A stretch of 64,000 nucleotides of DNA from an uncultured Verrucomicrobiota bacterium. GTDB taxonomy: Bacteria; Verrucomicrobiota; Kiritimatiellia; Kiritimatiellales; Tichowtungiaceae. The notes under the pieces were generated by a model. It made no database searches. It was not told the origin of the DNA and saw nothing but the letters and a program-made list of their open reading frames with translations. The DNA is taken from positions 31,223 to 95,222 of the forward strand of contig CAIKGD010000046.1 in NCBI GenBank assembly GCA_903826865.1. Reading direction: 5' to 3'. Each line of letters starts with the position of its first letter. Within the stretch, counting starts at the first letter, position 1. This document shows positions 16,158 through 24,164 of the stretch, piece after piece. The translations under genes and the position numbers were made by a program.

Positions 16158-17448
16158 TGACCCGTTTTGCTTTGCCCTCACTGCGCGCAATGGTGTGCGG
16201 CTCAACCAGACGAACCGGCACACGCAAGCCGGTTATATGGTCAATCGCCTGCGCCAGCCGCAACTGAATAGATTCCAGTTCGCTAATGCGGTCGCCAAAC
16301 ATTTCCTTCGTGACTTCAACCTGCACTTCGATCTGATCAAGCCCGCCCTTGCGGGTCAGTAGAATCTGATAATGCGGCACCGCTTCCTCCACTGACAGCA
16401 GCGCGGCTTCAATCTGCGACGGGAAGACATTTACGCCGCGAATGATCATCATGTCGTCACTGCGCGAGCGTATGCGGCTGATACGGCGGATGGTGCGGCC
16501 GCAAGCACAGCGTTCCGGAATAATCGAGGTGATGTCGTGCGTGCGGTAGCGGATCATCGGAAAGGCCTGTTTGGTGAGCGTGGTGATAATCAGCTCACCC
16601 TCCTGTCCGTCCGGAAGGACTTCGCCGGTTTCCGGATCAACAATTTCGATCAGAAAATGGTCTTCAAAAATATGAAGCCCCGCCTGTTCGCAGCATTCGA
16701 TGCCGACACCGGGACCGATGATTTCCGTCAGCCCGTAAATATCAAACGCCTTGATGCCGGATTCGCGCTGGATATAGGCGCGCATCGCTTCCGTCCACGG
16801 TTCCGCGCCGAATACGCCGACTTTCACACCAAGCTCTTTGAAGGAAATTCCGCCGGCGTTCACCTTCTCAATCAGGTGAATAAAATAGCTGGGCGTGCAG
16901 CAGATCGCCGTAACGCCGAAATCCTTCATCACCAGAATCTGGCGCTCCGTGTTGCCGCCGGAGATCGGAATGACCGTCGCGCCGAGCCGTTCCGCGCCGT
17001 AATGCGCGCCGAGCCCGCCGGTAAACAGGCCGTAGCCGTAGGCGTTTTGCAGCACATCACCGGCGTGCATACCGGTGGCGACAAACGAACGCAACATGAC
17101 ACTGCTCCAGACCTCCAGATCGTCCCGGGTGTAGCCGACCACAATCGGCTTGCCGGTCGTTCCGCTGGAAGCGTGCAGACGGACGACTTCTTTCATCGGC
17201 ACCGCGAAAAGTCCGTAGGGATAGGTGTCGCGCAAATCCGTCTTTTGGGTGAACGGCAGTTTCGCCACATCCGCGAGACTGCGGACATCCGCCGGTTTCA
17301 AACCGCGCTCATCCATACGCTGCCGGAAAAGCGCCACGTTGTCATAACAGCGCTGAACCGTTGCTTTCAGCCGCTGCAACTGCAAAGTCCGCAACTCACC
17401 GGATTCCATATAATCCGGAATACTCTCAGGATGAATGTTCGTTTCCAT
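16138..17448 (-). CDS. paaK: Phenylacetate-CoA ligase
   Basis: A 436-aa AMP-forming aryl-CoA ligase of the PaaK type, activating phenylacetate or related arylacetates with ATP and CoA. Seen are the phosphate loop ASSGTTGKPIVVGYT (residues 93-107), DIYGLTEIIGPG, the hinge region YRTHDITSIIPERCACGR and a C-terminal PaaK domain with RGVNVFPSQIEAAL. Length is typical. It lies downstream of iorAB, whose arylacetyl-CoA product or substrate it would link to free arylacetate. It is flanked on both sides by four-helix cassettes, and its stop codon lies in the loop of a perfect hairpin. Confidence 0.94.
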   Translation of the reverse strand: METNIHPESIPDYMESGELRTLQLQRLKATVQRCYDNVALFRQRMDERGLKPADVRSLADVAKLPFTQKTDLRDTYPYGLFAVPMKEVVRLHASSGTTGKPIVVGYTRDDLEVWSSVMLRSFVATGMHAGDVLQNAYGYGLFTGGLGAHYGAERLGATVIPISGGNTERQILVMKDFGVTAICCTPSYFIHLIEKVNAGGISFKELGVKVGVFGAEPWTEAMRAYIQRESGIKAFDIYGLTEIIGPGVGIECCEQAGLHIFEDHFLIEIVDPETGEVLPDGQEGELIITTLTKQAFPMIRYRTHDITSIIPERCACGRTIRRISRIRSRSDDMMIIRGVNVFPSQIEAALLSVEEAVPHYQILLTRKGGLDQIEVQVEVTKEMFGDRISELESIQLRLAQAIDHITGLRVPVRLVEPHTIARSEGKAKRVIDNRNQ

Positions 17449-17470
17449 ATATTTCCTCGCTCTACTGAGT

Positions 17471-17971
17471 CTATTTTCGGATCAAATCATCTTCACCGTT
17501 GTTGCCGGCGGGTGTGTTTGTGAGTGTGTGCGTCTTTGGGTGTGTGAGTCGTTCGGAAAGCAGATAGTCACAACTTTCTTCTTCCACCTTTGACTGAAAA
17601 GTACACCATTGATCCGATTGATCAATCATACGAACCAGCCCGCCGCTGATTTCATCATACACTGCGTCCAGCGCCTCAAAATATTCCTGCGTGATGTAAC
17701 CGCACCGGAGTGCAAATTCAAGCCATGATTGAGTCTCCGCCGCTTCGCTGTCAGCATCTGTCAGTTTACTGCGGAAATGAGCCGGATAACGGCGTTTGCG
17801 CCACGCTTCGGCAATCTGTTCGCAAACCGACCGGGAGGAACGGCGAACCTGATCGGTAAGTGAATACCGTTCTTCCGGCGGCCAGCGTTTTGACAGTTCA
17901 AAAATCTGCATAGCGGCATCAAAAGCCGTCCGATACACCCGCAAATCTCTGAAATGTTTCACCAGACTCAT
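17471..17971 (-). CDS. Four-helix bundle protein (S23 / Avd-like), second copy
   Basis: A 166-aa helical protein, only distantly similar to the one at 15722-16072 but sharing the family layout: VYRTAFDAAMQIFELSKRWP, DQVRRSSRSVCEQIAEAW, then AETQSWLEFALRCGYIT. The frame is open from a GTG at 17995, but the ATG at 17971 begins the family sequence. Residues 141-156 (RLTHPKTHTLTNTPAG) are encoded by the word-repeat arm, so the natural protein probably ends near residue 140 and the tail is read-through of the arm. It sits between iorB and paaK on the operon strand. Confidence 0.85.
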   Translation of the reverse strand: MSLVKHFRDLRVYRTAFDAAMQIFELSKRWPPEERYSLTDQVRRSSRSVCEQIAEAWRKRRYPAHFRSKLTDADSEAAETQSWLEFALRCGYITQEYFEALDAVYDEISGGLVRMIDQSDQWCTFQSKVEEESCDYLLSERLTHPKTHTLTNTPAGNNGEDDLIRK

Positions 17972-18025
17972 TTTCTTACATTCCCGCCCACTCACTCACA
18001 AACCCGCATACTCACACACTCTCCC
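17504..18025 (-). mobile_element. Four-helix-bundle cassette with inverted GTGTGAG-word arms
   Basis: Arm 17504-17551 is built of GGGTGTGTTTGTGAGTGTG words, and arm about 17979-18025 carries the inverted words (CACTCACTCACAAACCCGC, CTCACACACTC). Aligned after reverse-complementing, a core of about 27 positions agrees at about 22. The second arm begins immediately after the iorB stop codon (18026-18028). The four-helix gene lies between, with its 3' end running through the first arm. The word family differs completely from that of the neighbouring cassette, yet the architecture is the same. Confidence 0.7.
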
Positions 18026-18499
18026 TCAACTCTTTCTCCCCAGCTCAAAGGCGGATTCATTCACTGCATACCCTTTTTCCGGCAGCGCTTCATGAAGCAC
18101 GTTCAGCCAGACTTCGACCGGAATATCCAGATGCCGGCTCAGCAACCCGAGCATAGCGATGTTAAGGGCCCTTTTATTTTCCAGTTTTGCCGGATCAATC
18201 GCCGCCGGTTTTAAAATCACGGTGCCCGGCGAGCAGTCCGCCTCATAAAGCGGAAACTGGTCGTCCTGAAAAAGCACCAGGAAATTAAGCGCACCCGCCG
18301 GAACCATCGGACTGAACACTTTTTTACCGAACCGCACGTCGCTGCAAATGGAGCCGCCACGCTGGCTCATGCCATGCACTTCAGCTTTTTTCACATCGAA
18401 CCCCTGCCGGAAAAATACTTCGGCGAGTATCTGTGTTGATTTCAGAACACCCATGCCGCCCAGCCCGGCGATTTTAATACTGGTTACTTTGTCACTCAT
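18026..18499 (-). CDS. iorB: Indolepyruvate ferredoxin oxidoreductase subunit beta
   Basis: The gamma-type (pyruvate oxidoreductase family) subunit that pairs with IorA in oxidising arylpyruvates to arylacetyl-CoA with ferredoxin, or the reverse. Seen are IAGLGGMGVLKSTQILAE, the hallmark EVHGMSQRGGSICSDVRFG and a C-terminus ending in AFELGRKS. At 157 aa it is shorter than many homologs (about 190 aa) but all core motifs are present. It starts 5 nt after iorA. A word-repeat arm begins directly after its stop. Confidence 0.9.
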   Translation of the reverse strand: MSDKVTSIKIAGLGGMGVLKSTQILAEVFFRQGFDVKKAEVHGMSQRGGSICSDVRFGKKVFSPMVPAGALNFLVLFQDDQFPLYEADCSPGTVILKPAAIDPAKLENKRALNIAMLGLLSRHLDIPVEVWLNVLHEALPEKGYAVNESAFELGRKS

Positions 18500-18504
18500 A
18501 CAAA

Positions 18505-20094
18505 TTATCCTTCGGTTGTGCCCGGTTTCACACCGTTGCGGGCTACCGCCAGAATACAGGGCCGGCGCACAATCAGAACAGTCAGTTCGTCTTTTTCAAG
18601 CGCCTCGGCCAGCGCTTTTTCAAATTCTCCCGGCTGGCGGACCGGATCGAAAACTCCGATGTTCGGAACATTCATGGCGCGAACCACGGTCTCGTAATCG
18701 AGCTGATTGGCCGGCGAATGATCGAGCAGACGCCCCGTACCCGGGTGCTCCTGCTGGCCGGTCATAGCCGTCGTCGAGTTGTCGAGAATCAGCAGTACGT
18801 GGCCGGTCGGCGGCACGTTATAGGCCATCTCGGCCAGTCCGGTCAGCCCGCTGTGAACAAACGTGCTGTCGCCGATCACGCTGACAACCCGCTTCGCTTC
18901 CTCGCGAGGCAGCACGTGGCGCAGTCCGAGACCGACGCCGAGGCTCGCGCCCATGCAAATCTGCGTATCCATCGCCGCCAGCGGCTGGAGCGCGGCCAGC
19001 GTGTAGCAGCCGATGTCGCCCGCCACGATACAGTTGTGCCGCTTAAGGATTTCAAACGTCACCGTATGCGGACAGCCCGCGCAAAGCTGCGGCGGTTTAC
19101 CGCGCGGCGGAACCGCCTCGGGCGTGCTGTCATGCGCCAGAATGCGTTTCACCCGTTTCACATCCAGCTCGCCGAAGCGGTACATCTCCGGCGCGCTTTC
19201 AATGATTCCGCCCGCTGCGCGAACCGCATCGGCCATGTACGGATCATTTTCTTCAATGACAACCGCTCGTTTAACGGTCGCGGCGAAATCAAGCATCTGC
19301 CGCACCGGCAGCGGATAGCTCATACCGATTTTAAAAACGGAAGCATCCGGCGAGGCTTCCCGCACGTGCTGATAAGCAACGCCCGAAACCAGAATGCCGA
19401 GGTTTTTCGATCCCGAAATTTTCTGATTCGGCCCTTCTGTTTCGTTCCATTCGGCAATTTCCGCCAGCTTTTTCCGCAACCGGTGATGAGCCGGACGGGC
19501 ATGACCGGGAACCATAACATGGTACGGGATGTTGCGCTCGAAATGCGCTTTCGGCAGATCACGGTCCGGCTTGCGCGGTACGACAATCGTTCCGGAATGG
19601 CAGATGCGGGTGGTCAGCTTAATGATCACCGGGATTTTCCAGCGTTCGGAAATCTCGAAGGCCAGCCGGGTAAAGTCGTAGGCTTCCTGCGAGTCGGACG
19701 GCTCCACAAGCGGCACGCCGGCAGCGACGGCATAGCGGCGGGTGTCCTGTTCATCCTGACTGGAGGCCAGCCCCGGGTCGTCGGCGACAATAAACACCAG
19801 CGCGCCGTCCACCCCGCTGTAGGCGGCGGTGAAAAGCACATCTGCGGCGACATTAAGCCCGACGTGCTTCATGGTCGTGAAAGCACGCACCCCGGCGAAC
19901 GAAACGCCCAGCGCCACTTCGGCGGCGACTTTTTCGTTCGGGGCCCATTCGGCTTTGCCGCCCAGCCTGTTAAAGACATCAAGAATTTCGCTCGACGGTG
20001 TGCCGGGATAGCCCGCTCCGCGCGCGGCTCCCGCATGCAGCGCACCCAGCGCCACCGCTTCATTTCCCATTAAAAACTGCCGTTTCATTTTCAT
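18505..20094 (-). CDS. iorA: Indolepyruvate ferredoxin oxidoreductase subunit alpha, no ferredoxin domain
   Basis: The thiamine-diphosphate subunit (529 aa). The N-terminal oxidoreductase domain has GNEAVALGALHAGA and GYPGTPSSEI. The TPP domain has CAGCPHTVTFEIL (338-350), GDIGCYTLAALQPL, GDSTFVHSGLTGLAEMAYN (408-426) and LDNSTTAMTGQQEHPGTG (437-454). Many archaeal and bacterial IorA proteins end in a two-[4Fe-4S] ferredoxin domain. Here the protein stops at GTTEG without any CxxCxxC cluster, so an external electron carrier is expected. It overlaps the upstream thioesterase gene by 4 nt. Confidence 0.93.
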   Translation of the reverse strand: MKMKRQFLMGNEAVALGALHAGAARGAGYPGTPSSEILDVFNRLGGKAEWAPNEKVAAEVALGVSFAGVRAFTTMKHVGLNVAADVLFTAAYSGVDGALVFIVADDPGLASSQDEQDTRRYAVAAGVPLVEPSDSQEAYDFTRLAFEISERWKIPVIIKLTTRICHSGTIVVPRKPDRDLPKAHFERNIPYHVMVPGHARPAHHRLRKKLAEIAEWNETEGPNQKISGSKNLGILVSGVAYQHVREASPDASVFKIGMSYPLPVRQMLDFAATVKRAVVIEENDPYMADAVRAAGGIIESAPEMYRFGELDVKRVKRILAHDSTPEAVPPRGKPPQLCAGCPHTVTFEILKRHNCIVAGDIGCYTLAALQPLAAMDTQICMGASLGVGLGLRHVLPREEAKRVVSVIGDSTFVHSGLTGLAEMAYNVPPTGHVLLILDNSTTAMTGQQEHPGTGRLLDHSPANQLDYETVVRAMNVPNIGVFDPVRQPGEFEKALAEALEKDELTVLIVRRPCILAVARNGVKPGTTEG

Positions 20095-20501
20095 TCCTTA
20101 TTCAAAAGTTCAACCACCCAGTCCGGAGCACGGACCGGACGTCCGGTTTCTGTCGAAACCATGGCGTGCACGGTATAGCCCTCGGCGACTGCGCCTGATC
20201 CATCGGCCTGAACAATACGGTTTTCAAAAAGCAGGCGAGCCCGGCCTTCGGCCTTCAGAGTAACCGTCATTTCCAGCAGATCATCATAACGGGCTCTTCC
20301 GAGGAAGAAAACCCGCGCCTCGACCAGCGGCAGAAAAATGCCGCGCTTCTCCCACTCCGCATAAGAAATTCCGGCAGCTCGCGAAAGCTCTGTGCGGCCC
20401 ACTTCAAACCATTCCAGCGCGCGCGAGTTGTAGAAGGTCTGCATCTGGTCGGTTTCGCTGTAGCGGACACGGAATTGAAGCGTATGGGACGGCACGGACA
20501 T
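20091..20501 (-). CDS. Acyl-CoA thioesterase, hotdog fold (YbgC/4HBT type)
   Basis: A 136-aa single-domain hotdog protein. The 4-hydroxybenzoyl-CoA thioesterase signature RVRYSETDQMQTFYNSRALEWFEVGR is visible near residues 11-36, with D18 in the usual catalytic Asp position. It hydrolyses acyl- or aryl-CoA thioesters in the cytoplasm. Directly upstream of iorA with an ATGA overlap, it may release arylacetate from the arylacetyl-CoA handled by IorAB and PaaK; that pairing is inferred. Confidence 0.88.
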   Translation of the reverse strand: MSVPSHTLQFRVRYSETDQMQTFYNSRALEWFEVGRTELSRAAGISYAEWEKRGIFLPLVEARVFFLGRARYDDLLEMTVTLKAEGRARLLFENRIVQADGSGAVAEGYTVHAMVSTETGRPVRAPDWVVELLNKE

Positions 20502-20510
20502 CTCCTCGTA

Positions 20511-21629
20511 TTACTGTTCAATCCGCAGTTCCCGGTTGTGTGTATCCTTCCAGACACCGGCCACGCGGCCGGTTTTGAGGCGCCATGCGGCGGAAAGAAA
20601 AACGGGAACATCAAAGAGAAAAGCCATTAGGGCGACCGGCAGCATACCGGTTTTTTTCAAAATACTGATCGCCGGATTCCGCCAGAAGCGGAAACGAAAC
20701 CACGGCGACGGCATGGTCGCGTAGAGTCCGTTAACGTGAATGCTGAGCTGCACGAGACGGTACAGCCAGAACGGTTCCGTTTCGTCGCGTGCCCGCAGGT
20801 AGGCGGTCAGGTTGAGTTTCGGCTGTTCTGCACGCATTTTTTTCAGATGGTGCATGAGCGCTTCGATGAAGGTTTGACCGACAAAGAGACGGACGCGGCG
20901 GAAATAGATGTCGCGGAAACTGCGGTACGCTTCGAAAGTGTAACCGGCGTTGTGAGCAATGCCGATGCGCGCCGGATTATCCGGTGCGTCGGCCATGTCA
21001 CTGACAATCATCCGCTTAAAACAGCCGTCCACCGCGCCGGGAAAAAGTTTCGGCAGCCAGACGGTGCGCATCGTCGCAGCACCGGCGCAGAAACAGTGTC
21101 CGCGCACCTGAGCTGTTTGATTGCGCTCCGTAAAGCGGGTAACCGCCAGATTCAGCCGGTCGAACAGGCTTTTGCATTTCGCGGCTTCAATGTGCTTATG
21201 CCCAAGCGGTGAAATAACCTTCATGGCGTAGTTTTTCTGCAGCTGGCGGAGCATCTGCTCGAAGGCGTCAGTCTGGTCTATGATAATGTCGGCGTTGACG
21301 AAATAGATGAAGTCGGCGTCGGGCCGGCTGCAGGTATGGGACAGCAGGTTCCACGCATTGGCAAACCCCGCTTCCGGCACCACTTCAAGCCGCAGACGGA
21401 CGGGGCCGCCTTCAGGAAATTCAAGGCGCGCTTTTTTAAAAAAATCCGCGGTCACTTCGACCGTGCGGTCGATGCAGCCATTCGCGATAACAATCAGTTC
21501 AGTTTCACACTCGAGACTTTTCGCGTTGCGGAAAACCGTCTGCTTAAGAATGGATTCCAGCGCGGGCACCATGCTGGCTTCTTCGTTCCAGGCCACCACG
21601 CCGACTGAGATTTTAAGTAGGTCACTCAT
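20511..21629 (-). CDS. Glycosyltransferase family 2 protein
   Basis: A 372-aa GT-A fold transferase. It starts with ISVGVVAWNEEASMVPALESIL, followed by ELIVIANGCIDRT (the acceptor-side loop) and FIYFVNADIIIDQ, whose NAD replaces the usual DxD. The C-terminal third has hydrophobic stretches near residues 300-350 that may associate with the membrane. Donor and acceptor are unknown. It lies between pheA and the thioesterase gene in a tightly packed operon without obvious functional link. Confidence 0.85.
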   Translation of the reverse strand: MSDLLKISVGVVAWNEEASMVPALESILKQTVFRNAKSLECETELIVIANGCIDRTVEVTADFFKKARLEFPEGGPVRLRLEVVPEAGFANAWNLLSHTCSRPDADFIYFVNADIIIDQTDAFEQMLRQLQKNYAMKVISPLGHKHIEAAKCKSLFDRLNLAVTRFTERNQTAQVRGHCFCAGAATMRTVWLPKLFPGAVDGCFKRMIVSDMADAPDNPARIGIAHNAGYTFEAYRSFRDIYFRRVRLFVGQTFIEALMHHLKKMRAEQPKLNLTAYLRARDETEPFWLYRLVQLSIHVNGLYATMPSPWFRFRFWRNPAISILKKTGMLPVALMAFLFDVPVFLSAAWRLKTGRVAGVWKDTHNRELRIEQ

Positions 21630-21650
21630 ACCGCGCCTGATCCCGGAAAA

Positions 21651-22712
21651 TCAATCCTCAGCCTTCGGGTATGAGCCGAGCACGTTAAGCACGGCACAGT
21701 GTTTTGCGAGTGCTTTGAGCGCGGTTGTGACGTGCGGACTATCGGCATGACCCTCAAAGTCGACGAAAAAGTAGTATTCCCACGCTTTATTTTTGCTGGG
21801 GCGCGATTCAATCTTGGTCATGTTAATGCCGCTGATCTTGAGCGCATCCAGCGCATCGTGCAGTGCACCGACTTCATCCTTGATCCCGAAGTAGATGGAG
21901 GTTTTGTCTTCGCCGGTCGGTTCGCCGTATTTGCGACCAATAACGAGAAAGCGGGTGGTGTTGCCGCTGGCATCCTGAATGTTTTCAGCAATAACATTAA
22001 GATTATAGAGCTCGGCGGCCAGCGCACTGGCAATCGCGGCGCAGTCGCTTCCGGCGGCCATTTCAGCGGCCAGCGCCGTGCTGTTGACCGCGTCTATTTC
22101 GACACCGGAAAGATTTTCGCTGAGCCAGCGGCGGCACTGTCCGATCGCCTCCTGCTTACTGCAGACCCGGGTGATTTTTTCCCTCGGCACTGAAGCGAGC
22201 AGATAAAGCGAAACAGGCAGATAGATTTCCGCGCAGATTTTGAGCGTGGTTCCGGTGAACTGATCAAAGGTATGGGTCACCGCGCCTTCGATGGAGTTTT
22301 CAATCGGCACGACGCCGTAGTCGGCGGAGCCGTGTTCGACCGCGCTGAAGACATCGGTAATGGTGCCGACCGGATGGTAGTCCACACTGGCACCGAATTT
22401 GGCATGAGCGGCCTGATGGGTGAACGTGGCCGGCGGGCCCAGATAGGCGATTTTCAAATTGCTTTCGAGTGCGAGCGCGGCCGACATGATTTCGCGGTAG
22501 ATCGCACGCGCCGACTCTTCGGGGAGCGGGCCGCTGTTAAGCCGGGCGATACGCTCAAAGACAGCTTTTTCGCGGGAAGGAACATAGATTTCGCCGCCCT
22601 GCTCTCTTTTGGTTTTCCCAATCTCAAGCGCTATTTTGATCCGCTTGTTGAGCAGCTTAATCAGCTCCTCGTCAAGACCGTCAATCTGCTTCCTCAGCTT
22701 CTCCAGACTCAT
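21651..22712 (-). CDS. pheA: Bifunctional chorismate mutase / prephenate dehydratase (P-protein)
   Basis: A 353-aa enzyme converting chorismate to prephenate and then phenylpyruvate in phenylalanine synthesis. The chorismate mutase helix bundle occupies about residues 1-80 (LRKQIDGLDEELIKLLNKR). The dehydratase follows from LKIAYLGPPATFTHQAA (86-101), with the catalytic GNTTRF at 250-255. The regulatory ACT domain starts near 275, with ESRPS at 302-306 binding phenylalanine in homologs. It overlaps the end of scpB by 32 nt. Phenylpyruvate is also the substrate or product of IorAB downstream. Confidence 0.95.
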   Translation of the reverse strand: MSLEKLRKQIDGLDEELIKLLNKRIKIALEIGKTKREQGGEIYVPSREKAVFERIARLNSGPLPEESARAIYREIMSAALALESNLKIAYLGPPATFTHQAAHAKFGASVDYHPVGTITDVFSAVEHGSADYGVVPIENSIEGAVTHTFDQFTGTTLKICAEIYLPVSLYLLASVPREKITRVCSKQEAIGQCRRWLSENLSGVEIDAVNSTALAAEMAAGSDCAAIASALAAELYNLNVIAENIQDASGNTTRFLVIGRKYGEPTGEDKTSIYFGIKDEVGALHDALDALKISGINMTKIESRPSKNKAWEYYFFVDFEGHADSPHVTTALKALAKHCAVLNVLGSYPKAED

Positions 22713-23382
22713 CCTCTTCCTCCGTTACCGCCTGTTGCGTCTGCTGTTCTAACTCTTTTTCCATGGCAGGGAAAGGTTTTGTCCGTTCCGGTTTTTCGAC
22801 CGGAACCATCCGCTTAAGTTCTTCCATGCCGGGCATCTCTTCAAGACTCCGCAGGCCGAAATGCTCCAGAAACCGCTGCGTGGTGCCGAAGAGCCACGGA
22901 CGGCCCGGCAGTTCGCTGCGGCCTGTCACCCGCACAAGCTGCATCTCGACCAGATTGCGCAGCACCTGATCAACTGCTACGCCGCGCACGGATTCAATCT
23001 CGGAACGCAGAATCGGCTGGCGGTAGGCGATGATGGCGAGCGTTTCGAGCGCAGGCTTGGATAAACGGGCGGTCTGGTCTTTATCAAGCAGTGTGCGCAC
23101 CCACGGGCCGCAGTTGATTTCGTTCTGCAGGCGGAATCCGTGTGCCACTTCGGCGATGCAGAGTCCCGTACTGCTCTGAACCAGTTCGTTTTTCAGCTCT
23201 TCGATAGCGGCCAGAATATCATCCTCTTTGAATTCGGCGAACTGCTGGTAAGGGCCGCCGTAACTGGCGCCGGCATCCACCAGCGCCTTGCGGATTTCCC
23301 TGGACGTGAGCGGCTTTTTGGCCGCGAACAGCAGCGCCCCGATAATCTGCTTCAGTTCAGGAAGCACTTCTATATTGCTCAT
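22681..23382 (-). CDS. scpB: Segregation and condensation protein B
   Basis: A 233-aa winged-helix kleisin-interacting subunit of the SMC-ScpAB condensin, which acts on the nucleoid. Seen are ELKQIIGALLFAAKKPLTSREI, LSKPALETLAIIAYRQP, the second winged helix EIESVRGVAVDQVLRNLVE and GRPWLFGTTQRFLEHFGL. The C-terminus is a highly acidic tail (EEEDESGEAEEAD). It overlaps scpA by 4 nt and extends 32 nt into the pheA start. Confidence 0.94.
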   Translation of the reverse strand: MSNIEVLPELKQIIGALLFAAKKPLTSREIRKALVDAGASYGGPYQQFAEFKEDDILAAIEELKNELVQSSTGLCIAEVAHGFRLQNEINCGPWVRTLLDKDQTARLSKPALETLAIIAYRQPILRSEIESVRGVAVDQVLRNLVEMQLVRVTGRSELPGRPWLFGTTQRFLEHFGLRSLEEMPGMEELKRMVPVEKPERTKPFPAMEKELEQQTQQAVTEEEDESGEAEEAD

Positions 23383-24164
23383 ACAGTCTCTTTCTCCTGC
23401 AAAACCGGTTCGGGCTCGCCGCCCTCCACCTGTTCAATAACGATTTCATCAAAATGGTTATCCTGCCGCGCGGCGAGGCGGTTGAGCTTGATCAGCTCCA
23501 GTACGGCAAGAAAGGTGCAGACAATCTCATGGCGCGAACGCATCCCGCGGAACAGGCGGCCCAGCGTGAGCGGCTTACCGTTCTTCGTGGCTTCCAGCAG
23601 CCAGTCGACTTTCTCGCTGACAGTGAACTGCTCGGCAAAGATCTCATTCAGCTCTTCCCGCGGCACGCGGTCAAGAGCCTGATTAAGCGCGCTGATCAGA
23701 TCGAAGATACTGACGTCCTGCATGCCGATATCGGGCCGCACGCCGAGCTCGACGTGTTCGCCCTCGCGCGAAAAAACATTCTCCTGAACCGTTTCAAGGT
23801 GACCAAGAAATCCGGCGGCGTCTTTAAATTTTTTGTATTCGACCAGCTGCCGCACCAGATCCCAGCGCGGATCGTCTTCGTCATCCTCATCGACCGGCCC
23901 GCGCTCCTCGTCAGGCAGCAGCAGCCGGCTCTTGATCACCATCAGCGTCGCGGCCATGACGATAAAATCGCCGGCGATCTCCAGATTGAGGATTTTCATC
24001 AGCTCGAGATATTCCATGTACTGGGTGGTAATCCGCCCGATCGGAATGTCGTAGATGTCCACTTCATCTTTTTTAATGAGGTAAAGCAGCAGATCAAGCG
24101 GACCTTCAAAAACCTCGAGGCTCACTTTGTATTCTTCATTCGGAAGTAAATCGGCCATATACAT
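23379..24164 (-). CDS. scpA: Segregation and condensation protein A
   Basis: The kleisin of the SMC-ScpAB complex (261 aa). The N-terminal signature VSLEVFEGPLDLLLYLIKKDEVDIYDIPI binds the SMC neck, followed by YMEYLELMKILNLEIAGDFIVMAATLM. The C-terminal winged helix, which binds the SMC head, ends near LELIKLNRL. The start is at 24164 or 24158 (MYM); the former makes a TAATG overlap with trpS. Confidence 0.94.
   Translation of the reverse strand: MYMADLLPNEEYKVSLEVFEGPLDLLLYLIKKDEVDIYDIPIGRITTQYMEYLELMKILNLEIAGDFIVMAATLMVIKSRLLLPDEERGPVDEDDEDDPRWDLVRQLVEYKKFKDAAGFLGHLETVQENVFSREGEHVELGVRPDIGMQDVSIFDLISALNQALDRVPREELNEIFAEQFTVSEKVDWLLEATKNGKPLTLGRLFRGMRSRHEIVCTFLAVLELIKLNRLAARQDNHFDEIVIEQVEGGEPEPVLQEKETV

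Noticed and set aside
15653..18025. Diversity-generating retroelement, because both small proteins resemble Avd
   Set aside because: No reverse transcriptase, template repeat or variable repeat is present in the window; the family also includes S23 proteins with no retroelement.
17504..18025. CRISPR array from the repeated GTGTGAG words
   Set aside because: Words are degenerate, without constant-length repeats and unique spacers, and no cas gene is nearby.
18718..20073. 451-codon plus-strand open frame opposite iorA
   Set aside because: Antisense shadow; His- and Arg-rich composition without domain motifs.
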